Positions 8,506-17,962 of a stretch of DNA of 64,000 bases are shown piece by piece (the first letter of the stretch is position 1; every line of letters starts with the position of its first letter). Both the position numbers and the translations under genes were made by a program. The stretch covers positions 48,695-112,694 of the forward strand of contig NZ_QRGD01000012.1 of the NCBI RefSeq assembly GCF_003449015.1, written 5' to 3'. The DNA comes from Aureibaculum luteum (GTDB lineage: Bacteria > Bacteroidota > Bacteroidia > Flavobacteriales > Flavobacteriaceae). Below the pieces are notes generated by a model that had not been told where the DNA came from, ran no database searches, and saw nothing but the letters and a program-made list of their open reading frames with translations.

Positions 8506-10236
8506 ATGAAAACAAAAACTAACTTTATTTTATTTAGCCTGATGCTATTGCCAATAGCTTATTTTTTAAATATAACATTTTCAGAAATTACTTCAGAGCG
8601 ACCAGCCAAGGCAGGATTAAATTTTATTAAATGTACGTCAACTAAGTATTTATTGACAGACATAGACACTACAAGACAAATCTCTCCACTTTTTGAAAAT
8701 TTGGGAAATCTTAATTTCACTATTAGCACCAAAAATGAGCGGGTGCAAGCCTTTTTTAATCAAGGAATGAAATTGAGTTACGCTTTCAATCATGCAGAAG
8801 GACATCGTTCTTTTTTGGAAACGGCTCGGCTAAGCCCTAACACTGCCATGGCGTATTGGGGACAAGCATTTGCATTAGGTCCAAATATAAATGACCCACT
8901 ACCAGATGATGAACGGAAACAAAAAATAAATGAGGCAATGGACAAAGCCTTACAGTTATTGTCTAAGGCTAGTCCCAAGGAAAAAGCATTGATTAATGCA
9001 TTATCTGCAAGATATAGTACTGATTTAACAAAAGATGTTGCTGAACTGAATTCGGCCTATATGAACGCTATGAAAAAAGTGGTTCAACAATATCCTGAAG
9101 ATGTAAATATTCAAATTTTGTATGCGGCATCAGTAATGAACACAGTGCCTTGGAATTATTGGGATAAAGATGGAAATCCATCCCCAAATATTAAAGAAGC
9201 CAAAGTAGCTCTTGAAAAAGCAATGGAGCTTGAACCTGAAAACCCTGGTGGGCATCATTACTATATCCATATGGTAGAATTACCTTATCCAGATATGGGT
9301 GTAGCAAGTGCAGATAAACTTATTACTTTAATGCCAGGAGCTGGTCATATTGTTCATATGCCTTCACATATTTATATTAGAGTGGGAAGATATTTAGATG
9401 CTGTTAAAGTGAATCAAGCCGCAATTTTGGCAGATGAAGATTATATTTCACAATGTTTTGCTCAAGGTATATACCCTTTGGGTTATTACCCACATAACAT
9501 TCATTTTTTATGGTCATCAGCTAGTTTACTTGGAGCTAGTGATATTGCTATAGATGCGGCCAAAAAAACCGCTGAAAAAGTACCAACGGGAGAATTAGAA
9601 ACCTTAACGTTTTTACAAGATTTTGCTGCTACACCGTTATTAGCATACACGCGGTTTGGAAAATGGAATGAGATTTTGACGATACCTGCTCCTAATCCGA
9701 AAATTAAGCATTTGAGTCTTATGCAGCATTACGCTCGTGGAATTGCTTTTGTAAGAAAAGGTAATGTAAAGGAGGCTCAAGAAGAGTTGGATGCTATTGC
9801 TGTACTTAAGAAAGATCCTGATTTAGAAACATTAGTAGCCACTGCAAACAATGCATCTATCCATGCCGCTAATATTGCTTTTGAAGTGGTGGCAGGAGAG
9901 TTAGCAGCATTAAAAGGTGATTATTCAACATCAATAGAACACCTTGAAAACGCAGTTATTTTTGAAGATGGATTAACCTATACAGAACCCGCTGCATGGC
10001 ACATACCTACACGACAAAATTTGGGAGCGGTACTTTTAAAAGCTGGTAAATTTAGTCAAGCTGAAAAGATATATAAGGAAGATTTGAATATTTTAAGACA
10101 AAACGGATGGTCTTTAACTGGCTTATATCATAGCTTAAAAGCTCAAGGTAAAATGGAAGAAGCAAAAAAGATAAAAGTAGAATTTGAAAAGGCATGGGAA
10201 CATGCCGATATTGAAATAGAAAGTTCTGTGTTGTAA
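8506..10236 (+). CDS. Exported tetratricopeptide-repeat protein (576 aa)
   Basis: An N-terminal hydrophobic segment (residues ~8-28) suggests export or anchoring. The body has TPR-like helix pairs (for example NHAEGHRSFLETARLSPNTAMAYWGQ and, near the C-terminus, LGAVLLKAGKFSQAEKIYKEDL). The centre has an unusual His-rich track: GGHHYYIHMVE, then MPGAGHIVHMPSHIY, then YYPHNIHFLW, spanning roughly residues 245-335. Those His positions could bind a metal or haem, but this is inference. The gene is flanked within 36 bp by an NTF2-like lipoprotein gene and a TonB-receptor-like gene, so the operon may handle a small ligand at the envelope. The precise function is unknown. Confidence 0.8.
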   Translation: MKTKTNFILFSLMLLPIAYFLNITFSEITSERPAKAGLNFIKCTSTKYLLTDIDTTRQISPLFENLGNLNFTISTKNERVQAFFNQGMKLSYAFNHAEGHRSFLETARLSPNTAMAYWGQAFALGPNINDPLPDDERKQKINEAMDKALQLLSKASPKEKALINALSARYSTDLTKDVAELNSAYMNAMKKVVQQYPEDVNIQILYAASVMNTVPWNYWDKDGNPSPNIKEAKVALEKAMELEPENPGGHHYYIHMVELPYPDMGVASADKLITLMPGAGHIVHMPSHIYIRVGRYLDAVKVNQAAILADEDYISQCFAQGIYPLGYYPHNIHFLWSSASLLGASDIAIDAAKKTAEKVPTGELETLTFLQDFAATPLLAYTRFGKWNEILTIPAPNPKIKHLSLMQHYARGIAFVRKGNVKEAQEELDAIAVLKKDPDLETLVATANNASIHAANIAFEVVAGELAALKGDYSTSIEHLENAVIFEDGLTYTEPAAWHIPTRQNLGAVLLKAGKFSQAEKIYKEDLNILRQNGWSLTGLYHSLKAQGKMEEAKKIKVEFEKAWEHADIEIESSVL

Positions 10237-10272
10237 TCATAACATCGGAAAATAGAAATTAAAACATTGAAC

Positions 10273-12702
10273 ATGAGAAAGTTAAAATTAATAATTCTAA
10301 TACTCTTTACGTGTTCAATGTATTGTTTTTCACAAGCAACATATACCATTTCTGGTTTAGTTTCGGAAGCGAATGGAAACGGATTGCCATTTGCAAATGT
10401 TTTATTGCTACAATCATCAGATTCTACATTGGTTAAGGGTATTGTAACTTTAAAAAATGGAACGTATACTTTAGATAATATAAATCAAGGTAATTACCTG
10501 ATCATGTCAAGTATTGTTGGATATCAATCCGCTTACTCAAAACCTATTAACTTAAGTGCTAATTATAAAGTGGAAACCCTTGTCTTAATTGAAGGCGAGG
10601 CACTTAATGAGGTTGAAGTGGTAGCTAAAAAGCAGTTGTACGAGCAAAAAATTGACAGGATGGTTATAAATGTATCTAGTAGTATTATTGCTACTGGTTC
10701 ATCAGCTTTGGAAGTGCTTGAACGTTCTCCAGGTGTTATTGTTAATAGACAGAATAATGCTATATCTTTAGTAGGAAAAAGCGGTGTAGTTGTCATGATA
10801 AATGGAAAAGAAAGTTATATGCCTGCATCAAGTGTGGTGCAGATGTTGCAAGGGATGAGCTCTGATAATATTGAATCCATTGAATTGATAACCACGCCAC
10901 CCGCTAATTTTGATGCTGAAGGGAATGCAGGATTTATAAATATCATATTAAAAACGCGTACAGATGTTGGGCTGAACGGTTCCTATTCGTTTTCTTTTGG
11001 TGTAGGTAACGGAAGTGTAACTTCTGATAATATTAGTTTTAACTATAGAAAGAATAAAATCAACATTTTTGGAAATTATTCTTTTTTTAGACAAACTCAA
11101 GGAGAACTATTTGAATTTGAGAGGAGTTTTATAAACGAAGATGGTATTCCCGTAAATGTAGCCACAGTATCTGATAGAGATCCAAATCTACGTTATCATA
11201 ACATTAGGTCCGGCCTGGATTATAAGCTGTCCGATAAATCTGTTATTGGGTTTCTACTTTGGGCAAGTGACAGTAAATGGACCATGGATGCGGCTAATAT
11301 GAGTCGAGAGTTATTAAATGAAAGTCCAAATTCTTTTATTGAACTAATGAATACGGAAAGAAACCAACACAAACATTTTGGGTCAAATATTAACTTCAAA
11401 CATAATTTTAAAGACGATGCTTATATCAGTATTGATTTAGATTATTTAAAATATGAAATTGAAAACCCAACAAATTATACCAATAGTTTTTTTGATGAAA
11501 ATAATAATTTTTTAAGGGAAGAACTTACCAAAAGTGATAAAACCAACCCTATTAACATTACCGTTGGCAAAGCAGATTATAGTGGTCAAATTAGTGATAA
11601 AATAAAGTTAGGAATAGGGCTAAAAGCAGCTTTCAATAATTTTAATAATGATGTGGTAGTGGGTGCTTTTGAAGGTCAAAATTTTATCGAAGACCCTGAA
11701 TTGACCAACATCAGTAAATTAGAAGAACGGATATTGGCAGGATATAGTAGTATTGACTATGCCATAAATGACATAATAAGCCTGCAATTGGGCTTGCGTT
11801 ATGAACATACCGACTCGGAGTTAAATTCTGACAAACAAGGTAAAGTGGTGGATAGGGCTTTTGGCGAATTTTTCCCAACAGCATATCTCTCGTATAAAGT
11901 TAACGATAGTTTAAATTTTAATGCTTCTTATTCAAGACGTATCACAAGACCAACATTTAATGATATGGCTCCATTTGTAATTTTCTTTGACCCAGGCACT
12001 TTTTTTGCTGGAAATGCTTCTATCCAACCTGCCATTTCAAATTCCGTTAAGTTCGATGTTAATTACCGGTCTGTGATTCTTTCAGCACAGTATTCCATAG
12101 AGGATGGAACTATTGCAAGATTTCAATCCTCTTTTGATGAAGAAAATGAAAGATTGGTTTTTGCGGCGGCAAACATAGACAGAACAAAAATATTCTCCTT
12201 AACATTAGGGCTTCCAATAACCGTAACGCACTGGTGGAAAATGCAGAACAACTTTATATATTCAAATACTAAATTTTCAAATACCGTAGATGGCTCACTT
12301 TCTAATTTTGAAAAAAACACGATAAATATTAATTGCACGCAGTCATTCACCATGGCAAAAAACCTTACTTCAGAAATTAGTGTAAATTATAACAGCCCAA
12401 GTTTAAACAGTTTTATAGGCACTTCCACGTTAAAAAGTATTTTTGGAATAAATCTTGGGATTCAAAAAAAGTTTGGTGATAAATGGGGTACACTCGGATT
12501 TAAGGTCAATGACTTGATGGATTCAATGAAATGGGAGGTAACCAACAGTGTTCCTGAGCAAAACCTGAATACAAATAGTACCTTCGATTTTATGAACCGT
12601 ACCTTTATGTTGACCTATTCAAGAAATTTTGGAAATAAAAAACTAAAATCCGCACGTGAAAGAGATACTGGGGCAGAAGAGGAAAAACAGAGGTTAAATT
12701 AG
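10273..12702 (+). CDS. TonB-dependent-receptor-like outer-membrane barrel protein (809 aa)
   Basis: The ATG at 10273 is preferred over an in-frame TTG at 10267 and gives a signal peptide ending in CFSQ. Residues ~23-110 are a carboxypeptidase-regulatory-like domain (GLVSEANGNGLPFANVLLL). Next comes a plug-like region (MINGKESYMPASSVVQMLQGM, then IESIELITTPPANFDAEGNAGFINIIL), followed by a long run of amphipathic strands ending in an aromatic-rich stretch (FDFMNRTFMLTYSRNF) typical of Bacteroidota outer-membrane beta-barrel family 3 receptors. There is no SusD partner. It is the last gene of the operon beginning at 7956 and is followed by a strong bidirectional terminator. The transported ligand is unknown. 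Confidence 0.88.
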   Translation: MRKLKLIILILFTCSMYCFSQATYTISGLVSEANGNGLPFANVLLLQSSDSTLVKGIVTLKNGTYTLDNINQGNYLIMSSIVGYQSAYSKPINLSANYKVETLVLIEGEALNEVEVVAKKQLYEQKIDRMVINVSSSIIATGSSALEVLERSPGVIVNRQNNAISLVGKSGVVVMINGKESYMPASSVVQMLQGMSSDNIESIELITTPPANFDAEGNAGFINIILKTRTDVGLNGSYSFSFGVGNGSVTSDNISFNYRKNKINIFGNYSFFRQTQGELFEFERSFINEDGIPVNVATVSDRDPNLRYHNIRSGLDYKLSDKSVIGFLLWASDSKWTMDAANMSRELLNESPNSFIELMNTERNQHKHFGSNINFKHNFKDDAYISIDLDYLKYEIENPTNYTNSFFDENNNFLREELTKSDKTNPINITVGKADYSGQISDKIKLGIGLKAAFNNFNNDVVVGAFEGQNFIEDPELTNISKLEERILAGYSSIDYAINDIISLQLGLRYEHTDSELNSDKQGKVVDRAFGEFFPTAYLSYKVNDSLNFNASYSRRITRPTFNDMAPFVIFFDPGTFFAGNASIQPAISNSVKFDVNYRSVILSAQYSIEDGTIARFQSSFDEENERLVFAAANIDRTKIFSLTLGLPITVTHWWKMQNNFIYSNTKFSNTVDGSLSNFEKNTININCTQSFTMAKNLTSEISVNYNSPSLNSFIGTSTLKSIFGINLGIQKKFGDKWGTLGFKVNDLMDSMKWEVTNSVPEQNLNTNSTFDFMNRTFMLTYSRNFGNKKLKSARERDTGAEEEKQRLN

Positions 12703-12708
12703 TAATAA

Positions 12709-12740
12709 AAAAGCCTGAAATATTTAATTTCAGGCTTTTT
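12709..12740 (+). terminator. Bidirectional intrinsic terminator
   Basis: A GC-containing stem (AAGCCTGAAA paired with TTTCAGGCTT) is flanked by A-run and T-run on both sides. It lies between the convergent barrel-protein gene and pdhC and can serve both. Confidence 0.9.
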
Positions 12741-12766
12741 CTATATTTATTTTTACTACTTATAAA

Positions 12767-14389
12767 TTATACCAACATTGTAACTGGATTTTCAATAAAT
12801 CCTTTTAATGTTAATAAAAATTGAGCACCAGTAGCACCGTCAACCGTTCTGTGGTCACATGCCAAGGTTAATTTCATTGTATTACCTACAACAATTTGAC
12901 CTTCTTTTACAATTGGTTTTTGAACAATTGCTCCCACTGATAAAATAGCTGAATTTGGCTGATTTATAATTGAAGTAAAGTCCGTTATACCGAACATTCC
13001 TAAATTAGAGATAGTAAAAGTACTGCCTTCCATTTCTTGAGGCGTTAATTTTTTAGTTCTTGCTTTACCAGCATATTCTTTTACTTTTGATCCAATTTGT
13101 TGTAAGCTTTGCTCATCGGCAAATTTTAAAACTGGTACCAATAAACCATCTTCAACAGCAACTGCTACACCAATATGTACATGGTGATTTATACGCATTT
13201 TATCGTCAAACCACTGAGAATTAACTTGTGGATGTTGTTTCAAAGCCAAAGCTACGGCTTTAACAACCATATCATTATAAGATATTTTGGTATCGGGTAC
13301 AGAATTGAATTGTAGTCTAAATGCTATCGCATTATCCATATTGAATTCTACATTCAAATAGTAATGTGGTGCCGTAAATTTAGATTCACCCAATCTACGA
13401 GCAATCACTTTACGCATTTGCGAGTTAGGTATTTCTTCAAAACTCTCTTCTCCACTTGCCACAAAAGGCATTGCAGATGATCCTGCTTGACTAGGTGTAA
13501 AGTTTTCGACATCACTTCTGATGATACGTCCACCAGTACCAGAACCTTTTACTTGTGCTAAATCAATCCCTTTTTCTTGTGCTATTTTTTTAGCCAATGG
13601 GGAAGCGAATATGCGTCCACCAGAAGTAGAAGTTGTTACATTTGCTTCTTGAACTGGAGCACTTACTGTTTTTTGAACTTGTTGAGGTGCAGTTTTTACT
13701 TCTTCCTTTTTAGGAGCCGGTTTTGCTTCATCTTTTGAAAAAGCACCCGCTTTAATAGCTTCTACTAAGGCAGTTACATCAGTACCTTTATTACCAATTA
13801 CAGCCAAAGTACTATCAACAAGAGCAGTTTCACCTTCATGAACACCAATATATAGTAAGGTACCATCATAGAAACATTCAAACTCCATAGTGGCTTTATC
13901 CGTTTCTATTTCAGCTAAAATATCACCTTCTTTAACTGTATCACCAACTTTTTTAAGCCAAGATGCAACAGTACCTTCAGTCATCGTATCACTTAAGCGA
14001 GGCATGGTAATAATTTGAGCCCCCTCTGGGATAAGTGCTTCAGCATTTGTTTGAGCAGCTTCCTTTACTTCAGGTTTTGCTACAGCATCATTATTTTCTT
14101 CTTCTTTAGGAGCTTCTGAAGCTCCTTTAATTAAGTCAGAAATATCCTCACCTTTTTCACCTATAATCGCTAATAAAGTATCTACTTTAGAAGATTCACC
14201 TTCTTGGATTCCGATATACAATAAAGTACCTTCATTGAAAGATTCAAACTCCATCGTAGCTTTGTCAGTTTCTATTTCAGCTAGTATATCACCTTCTTCA
14301 ATCTTATCACCTACTTTTTTTAACCATTTAGCAACAACACCTTCTTCCATAGTGTCGCTCAAACGGGGCATATTAATTATTGTTGCCAT
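12767..14389 (-). CDS. pdhC: Pyruvate dehydrogenase E2, dihydrolipoamide acetyltransferase (540 aa)
   Basis: It transfers the acetyl group from lipoyl to CoA in the pyruvate dehydrogenase complex. There are two tandem lipoyl domains (lipoyl lysines K43 and K165, each in ETDKATMEFE), Ala/Pro/Lys linkers, a peripheral-subunit-binding domain at ~260-292 (FASPLAKKIAQEKG, then GTGGRII), and a catalytic domain with the active-site signature DHRTVDG at ~512. The length and order are standard for the Bacteroidota enzyme. It follows pdhA on the same strand (128 bp apart), and LipA, which installs the lipoyl group, is encoded at 40448. The E1-beta gene is not in this window. Confidence 0.97.
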   Translation of the reverse strand: MATIINMPRLSDTMEEGVVAKWLKKVGDKIEEGDILAEIETDKATMEFESFNEGTLLYIGIQEGESSKVDTLLAIIGEKGEDISDLIKGASEAPKEEENNDAVAKPEVKEAAQTNAEALIPEGAQIITMPRLSDTMTEGTVASWLKKVGDTVKEGDILAEIETDKATMEFECFYDGTLLYIGVHEGETALVDSTLAVIGNKGTDVTALVEAIKAGAFSKDEAKPAPKKEEVKTAPQQVQKTVSAPVQEANVTTSTSGGRIFASPLAKKIAQEKGIDLAQVKGSGTGGRIIRSDVENFTPSQAGSSAMPFVASGEESFEEIPNSQMRKVIARRLGESKFTAPHYYLNVEFNMDNAIAFRLQFNSVPDTKISYNDMVVKAVALALKQHPQVNSQWFDDKMRINHHVHIGVAVAVEDGLLVPVLKFADEQSLQQIGSKVKEYAGKARTKKLTPQEMEGSTFTISNLGMFGITDFTSIINQPNSAILSVGAIVQKPIVKEGQIVVGNTMKLTLACDHRTVDGATGAQFLLTLKGFIENPVTMLV

Positions 14390-14517
14390 AAATTTTTATT
14401 TAATATTTAGAAACTAATTTTATGAATTAGCTCAAAGTTTTCATTTGTTATTTGAAAATGTAATTTACTCAAATCTTTTTCATTCCACCGCAGATTCAAT
14501 GTAGGCGGAACTTCTAA

Positions 14518-15513
14518 CTATAATCTGTGTTTAACAAAAGGATAATCTTCCTGTTCATAAACCATATCATATAATGCTTGTTTATTAGGATATGGAGATT
14601 CTTCAGCAAATTTTTCACATTCTGCTACTTTCTCTTTTACAGCTTTGTCCCATGATTTTATTTCATCATCAGTTGCATATTTTTCCTTTTTTATTACATC
14701 TAAAACTTGAGTAATAGGATCTATTTTTTTATACTCTGCAACTTCATCTTTCGTTCTATAGTGTTGTGCATCACTCATAGAATGTCCTCTATATCTATAT
14801 GTTTTAACCTCTAAAAAGTAAGGGCCATCTTTTCTAGCATGTTCAATAGCTTCATACATCGCTTCCGCAACTTTAACAGGATTCATTCCATCAACAGGTT
14901 TACTAGGCATATTATATCCTAAGCCTAACTTCCAAATATCTTCATGATTTGCAGTACGTTTTACAGATGTACCCATGGCATAACCGTTATTTTCTACTAC
15001 AAAAACTACAGGAAGTTTCCATAACATTGCCATATTAAAGGTTTCGTGTAAAGAACCTTGTCTTGCAGCACCATCACCAAAACATGTTAGAGTAACAGCA
15101 TCGTTTCCTTTGTACTTATCACCAAAAGCAATACCTGCACCTAATGGAATTTGACCACCAACAATACCATGACCACCATAAAAACGATGTTCTTTAGAAA
15201 AAATATGCATAGAACCACCCATACCATGAGAAGTTCCAGTTTCTTTACCGTATAACTCCGCCATAACTCTTTTAGGATCTACACCCATTCCAATAGGTTG
15301 TACGTGATTACGGTAAGCTGTAATCATCTTATCCTTTGTTAAGTCCATAGCGTGTAAGGCACCTGCCAATACAGCTTCTTGACCATTATAGAGGTGTAAA
15401 AAACCTCGAACTTTTTGCTGAATATAAACAGCTGCTAATTTATCTTCAAACTTTCGCCAAAAAAGCATGTCTTTGTACCAATTGATGTAGGTCTCTTTAG
15501 TTATTTCCTTCAT
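14518..15513 (-). CDS. pdhA: Pyruvate dehydrogenase E1 component, alpha subunit (331 aa)
   Basis: This is the thiamin-diphosphate-binding subunit of the E1 decarboxylase. The ThDP motif runs from GDGAARQGSLHE (residues ~146-157) to ENNGYAMGT (~174-182). The phosphorylation-loop region YRYRGHSMSDAQHYRTKDEV and the early NGQEAV segment are also present. The full length matches the alpha subunit of heterotetrameric E1. It is upstream of pdhC in the same direction, with a promoter-like -7 element at 15535-15542. The beta subunit must be encoded elsewhere, as is common in this group. Confidence 0.97.
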   Translation of the reverse strand: MKEITKETYINWYKDMLFWRKFEDKLAAVYIQQKVRGFLHLYNGQEAVLAGALHAMDLTKDKMITAYRNHVQPIGMGVDPKRVMAELYGKETGTSHGMGGSMHIFSKEHRFYGGHGIVGGQIPLGAGIAFGDKYKGNDAVTLTCFGDGAARQGSLHETFNMAMLWKLPVVFVVENNGYAMGTSVKRTANHEDIWKLGLGYNMPSKPVDGMNPVKVAEAMYEAIEHARKDGPYFLEVKTYRYRGHSMSDAQHYRTKDEVAEYKKIDPITQVLDVIKKEKYATDDEIKSWDKAVKEKVAECEKFAEESPYPNKQALYDMVYEQEDYPFVKHRL

Positions 15514-15534
15514 GTTGTTTTAAAGTAATAGTTA

Positions 15535-15542
15535 CAAACGTA
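15535..15542 (-). promoter_or_regulatory. Probable -7 element of the pdhA promoter
   Basis: On the minus strand it reads TACGTTTG, an exact match to the Bacteroidota TAnnTTTG element, 22 bp before the pdhA start codon. No convincing -33 TTTG was found at the usual distance, so this is a partial match. Confidence 0.5.
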
Positions 15543-15718
15543 GTTACAAAAATACTACTTTAGATGTAGTTCTAAAAGAAACATGTGATTTTTGTTATAT
15601 TTCTTTTATTCAGAACTAAAATGAAACGTAATTATTATATTTTTCACAAAAAATGACGCCTTTTATATATGATAAATGAAGTATCCTTATACTAAAACAG
15701 GCTGCATATTAATCATTT

Positions 15719-15744
15719 GATTCATTTTCAGCTGAAAATGAATC
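15719..15744. repeat. 26-bp perfect palindrome
   Basis: Each 13-base arm is the exact reverse complement of the other (left arm GATTCATTTTCAG). There is no T-run on either strand immediately after it, so it is not a classic intrinsic terminator. It lies ~98 bp after the M28 peptidase gene and ~205 bp before the pdhA start codon. It could be an operator or a factor-independent 3' end. Confidence 0.6.
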
Positions 15745-15841
15745 GAAAAAGGGAATTTAATAGCAAGTTCACAGTGATCGTGTTCAAATTATTTAACAAT
15801 TATTATCATTTTCACCATTAGTAGCAATACTAATATCTGAT

Positions 15842-16780
15842 TTATTTTAGTGATTTTATAGATAGAAAGAGCTGTTCAATTACCAATGCCATTTTATGAA
15901 GATTTAGGGTTGATAAAACGTCTCCTTTTTTATGATAATTCTTATTTCGGTAAAATGCAGTGTTTGTAATCATTACGGCATCATAATTTAGATTCCAATA
16001 GTTTAAATGATCCGAAAAATCGACACCAGGCAACATAGAATTTCCTTTTAAAGATTCTGTTTTTATTATTTTTTTTGAATTAAATAATTCATTGAATTCA
16101 TCGCTAAATTCACCACTATTTTTATGTTGTACAACGGTTATATAATCGGCCTTGTTCCCATAAATTAGGCTCATTCCAGGGATAGGATTTTCTTGTGAGT
16201 TGGGTTTGTCATTGTAGTAACCTATCATTTCTAAGCAAATCATTCCTTTAACGGGAATCTTATTTTCATTTAGATAATTAGCATGAATTGCACTGCCCAT
16301 TTGAGCTGTTCTAAAAAAAGGTGGCTCTTCTAAGGTATAGGCGACAAAATCAATACGGTAGTTTAATTTTTCTTTTGATAATAATCTTGCCAATTCTAAA
16401 ATACCAACAACACCACTGGCATTGTCATCTGCTCCAGTATGGTTGCCATACACATCGTAATGAGCACCTATTATAATCCGCTCTTTATTTTCGATACCTA
16501 TGGAACCTATTACGTTCCTATAGGTTTTGTTTTCAACATCAAAATTTTGAAAAGCGGTAGTGTCACAGACTTTTATAAATTCAGATTTTATATAATTAGC
16601 TACACTATCTAATGTTTTTATATTTTTATAGTTTCTTGGTTTTTGAGTATTGGTAATGTTTACTAAATCATTGAGAACACGTACTGTATCTGTAAATTGT
16701 AATGTAGTTTTAGTATTGTTTTGAGAATGGGTACAGCTCACAAAAGTGGCCAATAATATTATAAAGCATAGGTTTCTCAT
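15842..16780 (-). CDS. M28-family metallopeptidase lipoprotein (312 aa)
   Basis: The leader ends in a lipobox (FVSC at ~13-16), so the protein is probably anchored in the envelope. The co-catalytic zinc aminopeptidase layout is visible: GAHYDVYG (first zinc His), GADDNASGVVGILELARLL (bridging Asp and helix), YTLEEPPFF (catalytic and zinc Glu), a later Asp region, and DFSDHLNYW (last His). This matches family M28 aminopeptidases, which trim N-terminal residues from peptides. It is a single gene with no obvious partner. The family is confident; the exact substrate is unknown. Confidence 0.9.
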   Translation of the reverse strand: MRNLCFIILLATFVSCTHSQNNTKTTLQFTDTVRVLNDLVNITNTQKPRNYKNIKTLDSVANYIKSEFIKVCDTTAFQNFDVENKTYRNVIGSIGIENKERIIIGAHYDVYGNHTGADDNASGVVGILELARLLSKEKLNYRIDFVAYTLEEPPFFRTAQMGSAIHANYLNENKIPVKGMICLEMIGYYNDKPNSQENPIPGMSLIYGNKADYITVVQHKNSGEFSDEFNELFNSKKIIKTESLKGNSMLPGVDFSDHLNYWNLNYDAVMITNTAFYRNKNYHKKGDVLSTLNLHKMALVIEQLFLSIKSLK

Positions 16781-16910
16781 AGTTAAACTTTTACATAAAA
16801 TTATTTGAAATTACAATATCAAAAAACTAATAATTAGCGAATGGTCATTTGAAGTGTGTAAAACCTATATATGAATTAGGGAGCTTATTTTTATAACTTT
16901 TCTGAAAGGG

Positions 16911-17924
16911 TTAATCTTTGCTCTTAAGAATGTAAATTCCATTTTCTTTATATGCTCTTTTCGATCTTCCATTACCTCTCAATTCAATAAAAGCAATTTT
17001 TTTCGGGTTTTCAAATTCCTTTTTCGGATAGAATAATTCGATATCAGGGGAGTAGGAACCGAAAGTGCCTGATTTAAAAGTATATGCCTTGAAATTTAAA
17101 GTTTCGGACAAATGTAGAAGTCGAAAATAACCTGTACCATTCCATCCGGATCTACTCGTGTTATTGATGTCAAAGAAGGAGCTGTATTCAGGTGATTTTC
17201 CTACAAATTTTTCTAAATATATTGGTTCGTTTTCATCTTTCCATTTTTGCCATGGTGCAATTTTGTTTTCTAAGACAATCAGTGAATCTAAACTTTTTTC
17301 CTCTTGTTTATATAACTTAAACGGATTCATATAAAAATCATCAAAACCCTTTGCAGATTTAAAGACTGTCCAATTGTCATTAATATTTATATAACAATTT
17401 ATGTTATCGACATCATAATCATTACCATAAATAATAATATCAGACTTCGCTATATATTCATGAAATACATTGGCTTCAATACTATCATAATTTATAATTT
17501 GATGATATTCTTGTTTTGCTTTATTACCAGAATAGATCCAATCCGTATAGTAGTCTTCCTCAAAATTATATCCTAACTTATTTATGTAATCTCTAAAATT
17601 CAGACTATCGATTAATTTTCCAACTTTATTAACTTTCCATAAGGTTTTCCAACCTGCGTTATTTCTATCGTAATCAGCATCGTAAATAGTAAAAATATAT
17701 TCTTTGGTTGCGGTGTTGTAGGAAATAGGGCCATCTAAATTACCATCAATAATTTTATTTATTTGATAGCTTTCTGATGCAACAGTATGATCAGATAAAT
17801 AGTTGTAATCTCCATACAAACCAAACAAAGAGACACGATCAACTAAATATCTAACAGGGCCTATGTTGCTGTATGTTAGGTATACGGCAAGTACAACCCC
17901 TAAAATTTTTAAGGACTTTTTCAT
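16911..17924 (-). CDS. Membrane-anchored hypothetical protein (337 aa)
   Basis: Not recognised. A basic start and a hydrophobic helix (residues ~5-20) form an uncleaved anchor or a signal sequence without a lipobox. The rest is rich in Tyr, Asn and Asp with recurring strand-turn units (for example EYIFTIYDADYDRNNAGW and SDIIIYGNDYDVDN), suggesting an extracytoplasmic beta-rich fold. The C-terminus (KKIAFIELRGNGRSKRAY) resembles a terminal strand pair. It lies 38 bp upstream of rlmF's... 3' side neighbour order is this gene downstream of nothing obvious: rlmF ends 38 bp past its start on the same strand, so rlmF transcription may read into it. Confidence 0.6.
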   Translation of the reverse strand: MKKSLKILGVVLAVYLTYSNIGPVRYLVDRVSLFGLYGDYNYLSDHTVASESYQINKIIDGNLDGPISYNTATKEYIFTIYDADYDRNNAGWKTLWKVNKVGKLIDSLNFRDYINKLGYNFEEDYYTDWIYSGNKAKQEYHQIINYDSIEANVFHEYIAKSDIIIYGNDYDVDNINCYININDNWTVFKSAKGFDDFYMNPFKLYKQEEKSLDSLIVLENKIAPWQKWKDENEPIYLEKFVGKSPEYSSFFDINNTSRSGWNGTGYFRLLHLSETLNFKAYTFKSGTFGSYSPDIELFYPKKEFENPKKIAFIELRGNGRSKRAYKENGIYILKSKD

Positions 17925-17962
17925 ATTGATTTTATCCGCAGTAGTATAATTTTTAGATTAAA

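Larger units (their letters stand above)
15514..15841. other. Intergenic region between pdhA and the M28 peptidase gene
   Basis: No gene is visible. It holds the pdhA -7 element and a 26-bp perfect palindrome at 15719-15744. Confidence 0.6.
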
